A DNA stretch of 14,660 bases, taken from Saprospiraceae bacterium (GTDB lineage Bacteria > Bacteroidota > Bacteroidia > Bacteroidales > JAIPBB01). This document shows, piece by piece, positions 6,045 through 12,717 of the stretch. Each line of letters opens with the position of its first letter. The stretch's first letter is position 1. The DNA lies in the NCBI GenBank assembly GCA_021739805.1, contig JAIPBB010000117.1, positions 1-14,660 of the forward strand, given 5' to 3'. Made by a program: the position numbers and the translations under genes. The notes beneath the pieces were generated by a model, which was not told the DNA's origin, made no database searches, and saw only the letters and a program-made list of their open reading frames with translations.

Positions 6045-8289
6045 AATAGGTAATATAAGCGTTCAATTTGAAGCTGATGTTGTAAGAGCCAGAAATCTGT
6101 GCTCTTTACTCGCAAAGGAGCTACAGTTTGACCAAACAAGCTGTATTCGCATTGGCACTACTGTTTCTGAATTATCCCGAAATATTATAGAACATGGTCA
6201 AGGTGGACATCTTGAGATATATTTTATTGATAGAAAAAATGATTCTGATGGTTTGCTCTTTGTGTTTGAAGATAAAGGCCCGGGGATTAAAGATTTAGAT
6301 ATAATACAATCAGGAAATTTCAAATCAAAATCAGGAATGGGAGTTGGGCTTATTGGTTCTCAGCGACTAATGGATGATTTTGAAATAGACACAAAGATTG
6401 GTAAAGGAACAAAAATCACGACTGCAAAATGGCTTCATCAAAAAATCAATAAACTTTCAACCGATAAAATTTCACAATTACAGTTTGCTTTCAAACAGTC
6501 AATTGAAAGAGGCGACGAAAGTATGGTTGACACTATAAATGCTCAAAATAATGAGCTAATAATTCTTTTGCAAAAACTCCAGGAAAGAAGCAACCAGGTT
6601 GAAGCTATAAACTATGAACTTGAAGAAACAAACAGAGGAATTGTTGCACTTAACCGTGAATTAGAAGACAAAGCTATTGCGATTGAAAAAGCAAAACTCG
6701 AAGCCGAATTAGCAAATAAAGCCAAAAGTGAATTCCTGGCAAATATGAGCCACGAAATTAGAACTCCAATGAATGGAATTATTGGAATGTTGGAAATCGT
6801 TATGCCAACCGAACTTAATGCAGACCAATATCAATTTTTGAAAATGGCTAAGGATAGTGCTGATATTCTTTTAAATCTACTTAACGACATACTCGATTTC
6901 TCCAAAATTGAAGCAGGCCAACTGGAACTGGAATCAATAGATTTTAATATTAGGGATATTGTTGAAGGTGTTTCCGATGTTAATATTCAGAAAATCGATC
7001 TAAAAGGCCTTGAATTTAATGTTCATATAAAAAATAATGTACCTGAATATTTAATTGGCGACCCCGTTAGAATCAGGCAAGTGATAATTAACCTTGTAGG
7101 AAATGCAATAAAGTTCACAGAATCAGGTGAAATCACACTTACTGTTGATTGCCTCGATAATGATGTGAACAAAAAACTAAGTACAGACAATCAAATTGAG
7201 CTTTTGTTTTCTGTTAAAGACACAGGAATTGGAATACCCAAAGACCGTCAGGATGCAATTTTCGAAAGTTTTTCACAAGCCGATAGCACAACTACACGGA
7301 AATATGGAGGAACAGGTTTAGGTCTTACTATCTGCAAAAATCTTGTTCAGTTAATGAATGGAGAAATCTGGGTAAATAGTATTGAAGGAGAAGGAAGTAC
7401 TTTCTTTTTTACAACTATCCTGGAAAAATCAGAAAAGTGTATAAAGAAACGAATTCGTAAAATCGAAAACTTCCAGGGTTTAAAAGTTTTGGCTATAGAC
7501 GACAATAAAACAAACCGTGTGATTTTAAGTGAGACTTTGAAATCATTTGGTTTTGAAGCTGATGTTTTCAAAACCGGACAAATAGCCCTGGATTCTTTCA
7601 ATAATAACTTAAAAAAATCACCATACGATTTAATAGTTACTGATTATCAGATGCCTGAAATGAACGGCTATGACTTATGTAAAAAAATACGTGAAATAAG
7701 CGATGTTCCAATAATAGTTCTTACATCAGTCGGAGCCTGGGGCGATAAAAGTATGTTTATGAATCTTGGGAATATAGCTTATATGGCAAAACCTGTAAAA
7801 CAATCACAGTTCTTCAACAATATTGTTAATCTGTTGGGAATCGAGAAAGATGAGGCAGTGAAACCCAATAATAAAAATGAAATTATAAATACTGAACTAA
7901 CTGAACTTCTGAAAGACCAGAAACCAATAAAGCTATTACTTGCAGAAGACAACATTATAAATCAACAAGTTGCAAAAATGTTATTAAAAAGATTAGGAAT
8001 CCCTGTTGATGTTGTTAGCGATGGAGAACAAGCTATTGATGCAATTAAGAATTATGATTATGACCTTGTGCTAATGGATGTTCAAATGCCAAATCTTGAT
8101 GGACTTTCAGCGACCATTAAAATAAGAAAAGAATTAAAGAAATTAGAACTTCCAATTATAGCTTTAACAGCAAATGCTATGAAAGGCGACCGTGATGAAT
8201 GTTTAAGTGCCGGCATGAATGATTATATATCAAAACCAATGGTTACGGGTGAATTAATAAAAATTCTTGAAAAGTGGCTTGTTAAATAA
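6007..8289 (+). CDS. Hybrid histidine kinase with N-terminal RsbT-like ATPase domain and two receivers
   Basis: The protein has 760 residues from the ATG at 6007; a GTG at 6004 directly before it is an alternative start. No later start fits, so the 38-base overlap with the phosphatase gene is real. Residues 10-145 are an RsbT-like GHKL domain (N-box [14 protein letters not shown]1 box DKGPGI at 89-94, lid [12 protein letters not shown]). Residues 150-240 are a coiled coil. HisKA holds the phospho-accepting H249 in [12 protein letters not shown]. HATPase_c has N366, DTGIGIP (405-411) and GTGLGL (435-440). Receiver 1 has D546 and K595; receiver 2 has D691, T721 and K743. No membrane segments are present, so it is cytosolic and likely senses through the RsbT-like domain docking to the stressosome. 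It has no Hpt domain. Confidence 0.9.
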   Translation: MTQQLLSSGTPHKIGNISVQFEADVVRARNLCSLLAKELQFDQTSCIRIGTTVSELSRNIIEHGQGGHLEIYFIDRKNDSDGLLFVFEDKGPGIKDLDIIQSGNFKSKSGMGVGLIGSQRLMDDFEIDTKIGKGTKITTAKWLHQKINKLSTDKISQLQFAFKQSIERGDESMVDTINAQNNELIILLQKLQERSNQVEAINYELEETNRGIVALNRELEDKAIAIEKAKLEAELANKAKSEFLANMSHEIRTPMNGIIGMLEIVMPTELNADQYQFLKMAKDSADILLNLLNDILDFSKIEAGQLELESIDFNIRDIVEGVSDVNIQKIDLKGLEFNVHIKNNVPEYLIGDPVRIRQVIINLVGNAIKFTESGEITLTVDCLDNDVNKKLSTDNQIELLFSVKDTGIGIPKDRQDAIFESFSQADSTTTRKYGGTGLGLTICKNLVQLMNGEIWVNSIEGEGSTFFFTTILEKSEKCIKKRIRKIENFQGLKVLAIDDNKTNRVILSETLKSFGFEADVFKTGQIALDSFNNNLKKSPYDLIVTDYQMPEMNGYDLCKKIREISDVPIIVLTSVGAWGDKSMFMNLGNIAYMAKPVKQSQFFNNIVNLLGIEKDEAVKPNNKNEIINTELTELLKDQKPIKLLLAEDNIINQQVAKMLLKRLGIPVDVVSDGEQAIDAIKNYDYDLVLMDVQMPNLDGLSATIKIRKELKKLELPIIALTANAMKGDRDECLSAGMNDYISKPMVTGELIKILEKWLVK

Positions 8290-8332
8290 ACATAGTTCTG
8301 AATTATTAGAATAAACATTTGATAAAAATTCA

Positions 8333-8707
8333 ATGGTAAAACAAATAAAATTACTGCTTGCAGAAGATAATCTAATAAACCAGAGAGTAGCCAAATCAGT
8401 TTTAGATAGATTAGAAATTCCATTTGATATTGTTAATGATGGTGAACAAGCTATTCAGGCAGTTCAGAAATTTGATTATAGTCTTGTATTAATGGATATT
8501 AAAATGCCTAATCTTGATGGAGTTTCTGCAACTATTAAAATCAGAAAGGAATTAAAAATGCTTGATTTACCAATTGTTGCATTAACAGCAAATTCAACCC
8601 AACAGGATAAAGACAATTGCTTTAATGCAGGCATGAATGACTTTATTACTAAACCTCTACTCCCTGAAAAGCTGTGTAAAATATTAGAAAAATATTTAGA
8701 AAAATAA
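8333..8707 (+). CDS. Stand-alone receiver-domain response regulator
   Basis: This 124-residue CheY-like protein has only a receiver domain: acidic pair E11/D12, phospho-acceptor D55 in VLMDIKMPN, T84 in ALTAN and K106 in ITKP. It is roughly two thirds identical over about 120 residues to the last receiver of the hybrid kinase upstream (7927-8289). The shared blocks include [11 protein letters not shown] and DGEQAI, so it arose by tandem duplication of that segment. It lies 43 bases after the kinase stop, with an independent ATG, and is the last gene of the operon. It has no output domain, so it probably acts by protein contact or as a phosphate shuttle or sink. Its TAA directly abuts the stop of the convergent gene. 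Confidence 0.9.
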   Translation: MVKQIKLLLAEDNLINQRVAKSVLDRLEIPFDIVNDGEQAIQAVQKFDYSLVLMDIKMPNLDGVSATIKIRKELKMLDLPIVALTANSTQQDKDNCFNAGMNDFITKPLLPEKLCKILEKYLEK

Positions 8708-9253
8708 TTACTGCTTAGGATACTTAAATGTACTTTTAAAAGTATTCATATATTCAGTCCAATCATTTTGTTTTAAATAAGCATTTTCACCGAAATATTT
8801 AATGATAGGCTCGAACTTTAGAACATCCATATAACCTGGAACAGTAGTTAACAATTCCATTTTTTCATTTAAAAAAATATAGCTTGGATATGACATTTTC
8901 CCTTGCAACAAGGCAACAGCCAGTTGATGTGATGACCTTCGAACACCCGGATTTGGGTTTACAAAATCCTGTCCTCCATAGTTTACAGTATCAGAACGTT
9001 CAGCATTAAATTTCACACAATAAAAATTCTTGTTCATATAGTTTGCTACTTCATAATCTGAAAAAGTTGTAGCATCCATTTTCTTACACCATCCACACCA
9101 ATCGGTGTACATATCAATAAAAACTTTTTTTGGAGTTTTTTTGTTAAGTGCCACAACTTCTTCAAAAGTGTACCATTTGATTTTTTCATTTTGTGAAAAG
9201 CTTGATATTGAAATCAAAATAAAAGCAATAATAATTGAAGTTCTAATATTCAT
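8708..9253 (-). CDS. Periplasmic thioredoxin-fold protein (DUF255/thioredoxin_7-like)
   Basis: The product has 181 residues. Residues 1-21 form a Sec signal peptide (cleavage near SFS-Q21). The thioredoxin fold carries the redox motif WCGWC with C53 and C56, preceded by KKVFIDMYTD, and the cis-proline strand MSYPSYIFL (P123). A segment of about 25 residues around NYGGQDFVNPNPGVRR is inserted between the first helix and the cis-proline, as in the thioredoxin_7/DUF255 group. A third cysteine (C79) lies in the following strand. It is expected to act in the periplasm as a thiol reductase or disulfide-handling protein; the substrate is unknown. It is monocistronic, and its stop touches the stop of the receiver gene on the other strand with no intergenic DNA. 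Confidence 0.88.
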   Translation of the reverse strand: MNIRTSIIIAFILISISSFSQNEKIKWYTFEEVVALNKKTPKKVFIDMYTDWCGWCKKMDATTFSDYEVANYMNKNFYCVKFNAERSDTVNYGGQDFVNPNPGVRRSSHQLAVALLQGKMSYPSYIFLNEKMELLTTVPGYMDVLKFEPIIKYFGENAYLKQNDWTEYMNTFKSTFKYPKQ

Positions 9254-9275
9254 AAATTCAGATATTAATTTTTGA

Positions 9276-9283
9276 CAAAAATA
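9276..9283 (-). promoter_or_regulatory. Possible -7 element for the thioredoxin-like gene
   Basis: On the minus strand TATTTTTG fits TAnnTTTG, 23 bases before the start codon. Nineteen bases further upstream is TTC rather than TTG, so the -33 element is imperfect. Confidence 0.35.
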
Positions 9284-9320
9284 AATAAAATATTTGCATA
9301 AAGAAATACACCTAAATTAT

Positions 9321-9360
9321 AAGTACTTAGAGTGTATAGTGCCTAGAGTATGGAGTACTT
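9321..9360. repeat. Short degenerate repeat in the 9254-9404 spacer
   Basis: AAGTACTT (9321-9328) recurs as AGTACTT (9354-9360). Between them are imperfect seven- to nine-base units of the form TAGAGTG/TATAGTG/CTAGAGTA. It looks like a decayed short tandem repeat of the type found in spacers, with no coding or terminator features. Confidence 0.4.
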
Positions 9361-9404
9361 AATTGTCTAATATATTGATTATGATAATGTATTTTTATTA
9401 AAAT

Positions 9405-10106
9405 CTATAATCCCAAAAATACAATAGCAAAACCGCTTAGAAATATAATTGCACCAGCAATAGCGTGCATATATCTTTCAAGCTTACCGAAAGGAAGTAA
9501 TTTAATGCCAAAGTAAGCGACAATGACCACAGTTAGCATAGTTAAAATGGTGGTTATAGCAAACACTGATGTTATAATAATTAATCCAAAAGTACTGCTT
9601 TCAACTGCAGGATACATTAACAAAGGAATTAAAACTTCACAGGGTCCGAAAACAAATATTGTGAATAATATCCATGGAGTAATGTTTTTTTTGTGAATAT
9701 GGTCGTGTTCATCTTCGTGTTTATGCTCGTGTGCATGAACATTACCATCATCATGTAAGTGAAAATGTTTATGTGGTTTGTTCTTAATTGCTCGCCACAT
9801 ACCCCAGGCAAAATATCCTAAACCAAATATGATAAACAACCATGCAGCAATATTCCCTCTATATCCTTCGAGAAATTCAATTTTGCTTACTCCAAAGCCA
9901 AAAACAATTCCAATTGTACCAATAACAACAGAACTACCAACATGCCCTATTCCGCATAAAGTTGTTATCCAGATTGTTTTGAATAATGACCATTTTCGGG
10001 CTTTGGCCATTACAATAAAAGGCAGATAATGATCAGGGCCAAATATAGTATGAAGAAAACCTGTGGTTACTGCCAGACCCAATAAAATTGACAATTCTTC
10101 TGTCAT
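9405..10106 (-). CDS. Nickel/cobalt-type membrane transporter with histidine-rich loop
   Basis: This 233-residue integral membrane protein has about six hydrophobic segments (roughly 5-22, 45-70, 86-104, 143-165, 172-203, 215-233). The first segment carries GFLHTIFGPDHYLP, with H19, D25 and H26. The second carries GIGHVGSSVVIG (H54). These resemble the HxxxxDH and LGHS signatures of the NiCoT/RcnA/UreH-like superfamily, although the first has five residues between His and Asp instead of four. Between segments three and four, residues 111-139 form a loop with about a dozen histidines mixed with Asp/Glu, a likely metal-binding site. Transport of Ni, Co or a related divalent metal is inferred; direction is uncertain. 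TauE/SafE-like or UreH-like annotation is the main alternative. It is monocistronic, with a good promoter just upstream. Confidence 0.75.
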   Translation of the reverse strand: MTEELSILLGLAVTTGFLHTIFGPDHYLPFIVMAKARKWSLFKTIWITTLCGIGHVGSSVVIGTIGIVFGFGVSKIEFLEGYRGNIAAWLFIIFGLGYFAWGMWRAIKNKPHKHFHLHDDGNVHAHEHKHEDEHDHIHKKNITPWILFTIFVFGPCEVLIPLLMYPAVESSTFGLIIITSVFAITTILTMLTVVIVAYFGIKLLPFGKLERYMHAIAGAIIFLSGFAIVFLGL

Positions 10107-10126
10107 ATATGTCGATTTAACGAATA

Positions 10127-10156
10127 CAAATATAATGAACTTATCATTAATTTCAA
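10127..10156 (-). promoter_or_regulatory. Promoter of the metal transporter gene
   Basis: On the minus strand TTG (10154-10156), 19 bases, then TATATTTG (10127-10134) matches the Bacteroidota TTG/TAnnTTTG promoter exactly. The -7 box ends 20 bases before the start codon at 10106, leaving a short leader. Confidence 0.6.
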
Positions 10157-10232
10157 TCTTTGAGCAAAAAAAAATATCAAAACAAAGGTTTGAACTTTAG
10201 AGCATATAGGTATTAATAGGTCTTTTTAAAAC

Positions 10233-10248
10233 TGGCACACTATTTGAA
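10233..10248 (+). promoter_or_regulatory. Sigma-54-like promoter before the lipoprotein gene
   Basis: TGGCACACTATTTGAA has the conserved GG (10234-10235) exactly ten bases before a G (10246), as in the -24/-12 consensus TGGCACR-N4-TTGCW. The only deviation is A for C at the second base of the -12 GC. Transcription would start near 10258, giving a leader of about 20 bases to the ATG at 10280. No activator binding site was identified. Confidence 0.5.
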
Positions 10249-10279
10249 ATTTCCAGACGGAATTTAAAAATCAGAAGTC

Positions 10280-10837
10280 ATGAAAACTAAAAGATTAATT
10301 ACAGCCACATTAATTTCCTTAACTCTAACATTTGTAATATTTTTATCTTCTTGCTATACAGACCATATTGGATATGATGGTCGTCCCGGAAATGCGTTTT
10401 TATCAATTGATTATAGTATTATAGAACCTGAATATCTGGATGCAGGAACTAGTGCAATACCATCAGTTTTCGAATGGGGTAGATATTATAGAGCATATCC
10501 GGGTTATTATTCACTTTATTATGAAGGATACTTTTGGAATGGTCATTTTTGGGAATTTTATGGTTGGGAGATTGAATATGAAATATGGGAGAATTATGGA
10601 GAACCCGGAGGACACAATTATAATGGAAGAGATGGTGTAGATTCATATTTCGATATTATTTGTTCACCATTCGGACCTTATGAATATAGTAATGGAAGAA
10701 AAGCTGACTTAATAGGAAAGTATAAGTTGCTCGATTCAAATGAGGATGCCAACTTCACTTTATTCGAAGAGAAAGAAGAACTTTCAATAAAAATAAAATA
10801 TAAAAAAGTTGAAAAAAGTAAAAGAAAATTGATGTAA
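10280..10837 (+). CDS. Aromatic-rich lipoprotein of unknown function
   Basis: The product has 185 residues. Residues 1-25 are a lipoprotein signal with lipobox LSSC (C25) after a long Leu/Ile/Thr/Phe core, so the mature protein is probably anchored in a membrane by acylated C25. The middle (about 66-110) is extremely rich in Tyr, Trp, Phe and Gly, with short repeats such as YYRAYPGYYSLYYEG and FWNGHFWEFYGW. The end is lysine-rich. I recognise no named family, though such Tyr/Trp/Gly-rich small lipoproteins occur in Bacteroidota. It is a single-gene unit with a sigma-54-like promoter and a strong intrinsic terminator directly after the stop, so its expression is likely conditional. Function unknown. 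Confidence 0.8.
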   Translation: MKTKRLITATLISLTLTFVIFLSSCYTDHIGYDGRPGNAFLSIDYSIIEPEYLDAGTSAIPSVFEWGRYYRAYPGYYSLYYEGYFWNGHFWEFYGWEIEYEIWENYGEPGGHNYNGRDGVDSYFDIICSPFGPYEYSNGRKADLIGKYKLLDSNEDANFTLFEEKEELSIKIKYKKVEKSKRKLM

Positions 10838-10838
10838 G

Positions 10839-10867
10839 AAAAAACGCCCTGGAAAGGGCGTTTTTTT
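10839..10867. terminator. Bidirectional intrinsic terminator
   Basis: AAAAAACGCCCT (10839-10850) pairs perfectly with AGGGCGTTTTTT (10855-10866) around a GGAA tetraloop of the GNRA type. It has an A-run on one side and a T-run on the other, so it can stop transcription from both directions. It begins two bases after the lipoprotein stop and touches the stop codon of the convergent PhzF-family gene (10866-10868). Confidence 0.9.
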
Positions 10868-11645
10868 ATATCTCAATTTCTCCTTTTAAAAATGTAACAG
10901 CTTTTCCTTTAATATAAACTCTTGAATCATGATATTCGCAATACAACTCTCCCCTCCTATTCGACAATACTGATGCTGACAAATTATTCCTTTTTAATCT
11001 TTTAGCCCAATATGGGATTAATGTTGTGTGTGCTGAACCTGATACAGGATCTTCATTTAGTCCTGCTTTTGGAGCAAAGAATCTTGACACAAAATCAACA
11101 TCTTTACCGGGAGCTGTAATTATAATACCAAGGCAATCTAAAGTTCTCAGAAGTCTATAGTTGGGTTTGATAGAGTTTATTTCATCTTCCGACTCATAAA
11201 TAACCATAAAATCTCTTGATTTGTAAACTTTAGTTGGAATTACGGAAAGTCCCTTTAATAAATCAAAAGGTGGTTCAACTTCTATAGCTTCAGTTGCCGG
11301 GAAATCTAATGATAGTATGCTCGCTTCACGACTTACCGTGAGAGATTGCGATTTTGTGAGAAATTTAATTGTGTCTTTTTTATAATCTAAATAATTGAAA
11401 ATTACATGAGCTGCGGCTAATGTGGCATGTCCACATAAATCAATTTCAATTTCGGGTGTAAACCATCTCAATTCGTAGTCGTTGTCCTTACTAACAATAA
11501 AAGCTGTTTCAGATAAATTGTTTTCTGCTGCGATATTTTGTAATAACTCATCATCGAGCCAATCATAAAGCGGACATACAGCTGCCGGATTTCCACCAAA
11601 AAGCTTATCCGTAAAAGCGTCAACCTGGTAAATAGGAATTTTCAT
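10866..11645 (-). CDS. PhzF-family isomerase/epimerase-like protein
   Basis: This 259-residue protein of the PhzF/diaminopimelate-epimerase fold is close to the usual family length (about 260-290). N-terminal half: YQVDAFTDKLFGGNPAAV (6-23), the catalytic-type glutamate E46 in NLSETAF, and RWFTPEIEIDLCGHATLAAAH (60-80) with the D69/H73 region typical of the family. C-terminal half: RFFAPKAGLNEDPVSGSAH (188-206), whose D199/G203/S204 segment matches the second half-site. It is cytosolic. PhzF itself isomerises a phenazine precursor, but most family members have unknown substrates and nothing nearby suggests phenazine synthesis. Its last codons overlap the shared bidirectional terminator. Confidence 0.9.
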   Translation of the reverse strand: MKIPIYQVDAFTDKLFGGNPAAVCPLYDWLDDELLQNIAAENNLSETAFIVSKDNDYELRWFTPEIEIDLCGHATLAAAHVIFNYLDYKKDTIKFLTKSQSLTVSREASILSLDFPATEAIEVEPPFDLLKGLSVIPTKVYKSRDFMVIYESEDEINSIKPNYRLLRTLDCLGIIITAPGKDVDFVSRFFAPKAGLNEDPVSGSAHTTLIPYWAKRLKRNNLSASVLSNRRGELYCEYHDSRVYIKGKAVTFLKGEIEI

Positions 11646-11672
11646 GTGTCTAAATTTTGTAATTTAATTAAA

Positions 11673-11702
11673 CAAAGGTTTTCAAGAATATTATGCAATC
11701 AA
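11673..11702 (-). promoter_or_regulatory. Likely promoter of the PhzF-family gene
   Basis: On the minus strand TTG (11700-11702), 19 bases, then AACCTTTG (11673-11680) differs from TAnnTTTG only at its first base. The spacing is the same as in the two best promoters of this window. The box ends 27 bases before the start codon at 11645. Confidence 0.45.
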
Positions 11703-11710
11703 TCATAAGA

Positions 11711-11743
11711 ATAGCTAAAATGGAATTCACATCCTTTAGCTAT
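11711..11743. repeat. Perfect 9-bp inverted repeat upstream of the PhzF-family gene
   Basis: ATAGCTAAA (11711-11719) and TTTAGCTAT (11735-11743) enclose a 15-base loop containing a GAATTC palindrome. It lies just upstream of the -33 position of the proposed PhzF-gene promoter, so an operator is possible. No T-run follows, which argues against a terminator. Confidence 0.55.
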
Positions 11744-12081
11744 CGAAATTCATCTATTATAGTGTGATTCCAACATTGACATTTTATAGCATCATAATTT
11801 TTCTATCTTCAAAGATACAAAGATTTACAATACTTATTTCTAAATATAATAAAAAAATGACACTACTAATGATTAAGCAAGCATCCGTAAACTCAGCATA
11901 AAATAGGCTGATAGTAAATCAACATTTCCCATCTAAAAAGAAATATTTCTATTTTTTTTTAATCCTTTTATGATGAAGAAAGAATGATAATTAAATTCCA
12001 AATAGCTTAGCATTCACGATATTTATATATAAAAAACTCAAATCAGCTTCTTATATTCCCTTGAATTCGTTAAAAGCTTTC

Positions 12082-12378
12082 CTATAATTGAACAAAATCA
12101 TCAACACTATTTAGGATATGAACCAAGGCTTCATCATTTAATGAATAGAAGGTTTTTTTTCCATCTCGCTTTGAATTTAAATAACCGTAGTGTTTAAGTT
12201 CATTTAAGTGAACAGAGGCTACTGGTTGATCAACTTGAAGTTTTCCATAAATTTCTGTTACATTCAGTGGTCCATCTTCAAGCATACTAATAACCTCAAC
12301 CCTTCTTGCATTTGCAATAGCCTTGATTTTTTTAGCTGCTTTTTTGACTCTTTCGATATCAATGTTATTCTTTTCCAT
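12082..12378 (-). CDS. ArsR-family winged-helix transcriptional regulator
   Basis: The product has 98 residues from the ATG at 12376-12378. The open frame continues upstream to 12468, but those 30 codons are Ile/Lys-rich and contain the promoter, so the shorter start is chosen; it fits the usual ArsR length. The fold is visible: helices ERVKKAAKKIKAIANARRVEVISML, the recognition helix-turn-helix LNVTEIYGKLQVDQPVASVHLNELKHYGYL, and wing SKRDGKKTFYSLN, then a C-terminal helix for dimerisation. No cysteine is present and no clear ArsR-type metal site can be seen, so it may sense a non-metal signal or act constitutively. It probably regulates itself or an unlinked target. Nothing is in an operon with it. 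Confidence 0.85.
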   Translation of the reverse strand: MEKNNIDIERVKKAAKKIKAIANARRVEVISMLEDGPLNVTEIYGKLQVDQPVASVHLNELKHYGYLNSKRDGKKTFYSLNDEALVHILNSVDDFVQL

Positions 12379-12402
12379 GTTTGTTTTTATTAATTTGCAT
12401 TC

Positions 12403-12432
12403 CAAAGTTAATACATTTTGTTTATATATCAA
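12403..12432 (-). promoter_or_regulatory. Promoter of the ArsR-type gene
   Basis: On the minus strand TTG (12430-12432), 19 bases, then TAACTTTG (12403-12410) is an exact match to the Bacteroidota consensus. It lies 24 bases upstream of the start codon at 12378 and inside the longer possible reading frame, so it decides in favour of the 12378 start. Confidence 0.6.
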
Positions 12433-12510
12433 AATAATAATCATATTAATTTTAGTAATTTTCATCAAAATTAGATTGGAATTGACATCAAAACAGCAAA
12501 ATACAGCTGA

Positions 12511-12541
12511 TATTGCATTGCTTATTAATATTAATGCAATA
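12511..12541. repeat. 9-bp inverted repeat between the ArsR-type gene and the MITE-like element
   Basis: TATTGCATT (12511-12519) and AATGCAATA (12533-12541) form a perfect inverted pair around 13 AT-rich bases. Inverted repeats of this kind serve as operators for ArsR proteins, but this one is about 100 bases upstream of the regulator's own promoter, so the link is tentative. Confidence 0.45.
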
Positions 12542-12549
12542 CGTTAAAT

Positions 12550-12691
12550 GGTGTCTGCAAGAAAACTACTCAAAATTAAAAATCAGCCTTTCCCCATCCC
12601 TAAAGGGTGGCTGATTTTCAGAGAGTTCACCCTTTAGGGTCTGGGAAAAACTCTCTGAAAATAAAAATCTATTGGGTTTTCTTGCAGACAC
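12550..12691. mobile_element. MITE-like element with 16-bp terminal inverted repeats
   Basis: GTGTCTGCAAGAAAAC (12551-12566) and GTTTTCTTGCAGACAC (12676-12691) are perfect terminal inverted repeats of a 142-base segment. TAAAT lies directly outside each end (12545-12549 and 12692-12696), consistent with a 5-bp target duplication. The interior is densely palindromic: AAAATCAGCC (12579-12588) with GGCTGATTTT (12609-12618); a 12-bp pair CCCTAAAGGGTG (12598-12609) with CACCCTTTAGGG (12628-12639); and a 14-bp pair at 12614-12627 with 12649-12662. Some pairs are mutually exclusive, so alternative folds exist. There is no open frame for a transposase, so it would be non-autonomous. It sits 26 bases after the stop of the S41 protease gene and might also end that transcript. 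Confidence 0.75.
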
Positions 12692-12717
12692 TAAATAAGG
12701 AATTGCTAAATAAAAAC

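Larger units (their letters stand above)
11646..12081. other. 436-base spacer, mostly without recognisable content
   Basis: The left 100 bases hold the PhzF-gene promoter and a 9-bp inverted repeat. The remaining stretch to 12081, downstream of the ArsR-type gene, is AT-rich with many stops in all frames. I see no RNA gene, terminator hairpin or conserved element in it. Confidence 0.6.

Noticed and set aside
8290..8332. Promoter for the free receiver gene
   Set aside because: The 43-base gap contains no TAnnTTTG box, so co-transcription with the kinase is more likely.
12379..12468. 30-codon N-terminal extension of the ArsR-type regulator
   Set aside because: It contains the exact-match promoter and is of low-complexity Ile/Lys composition; the ATG at 12378 gives the usual family length.
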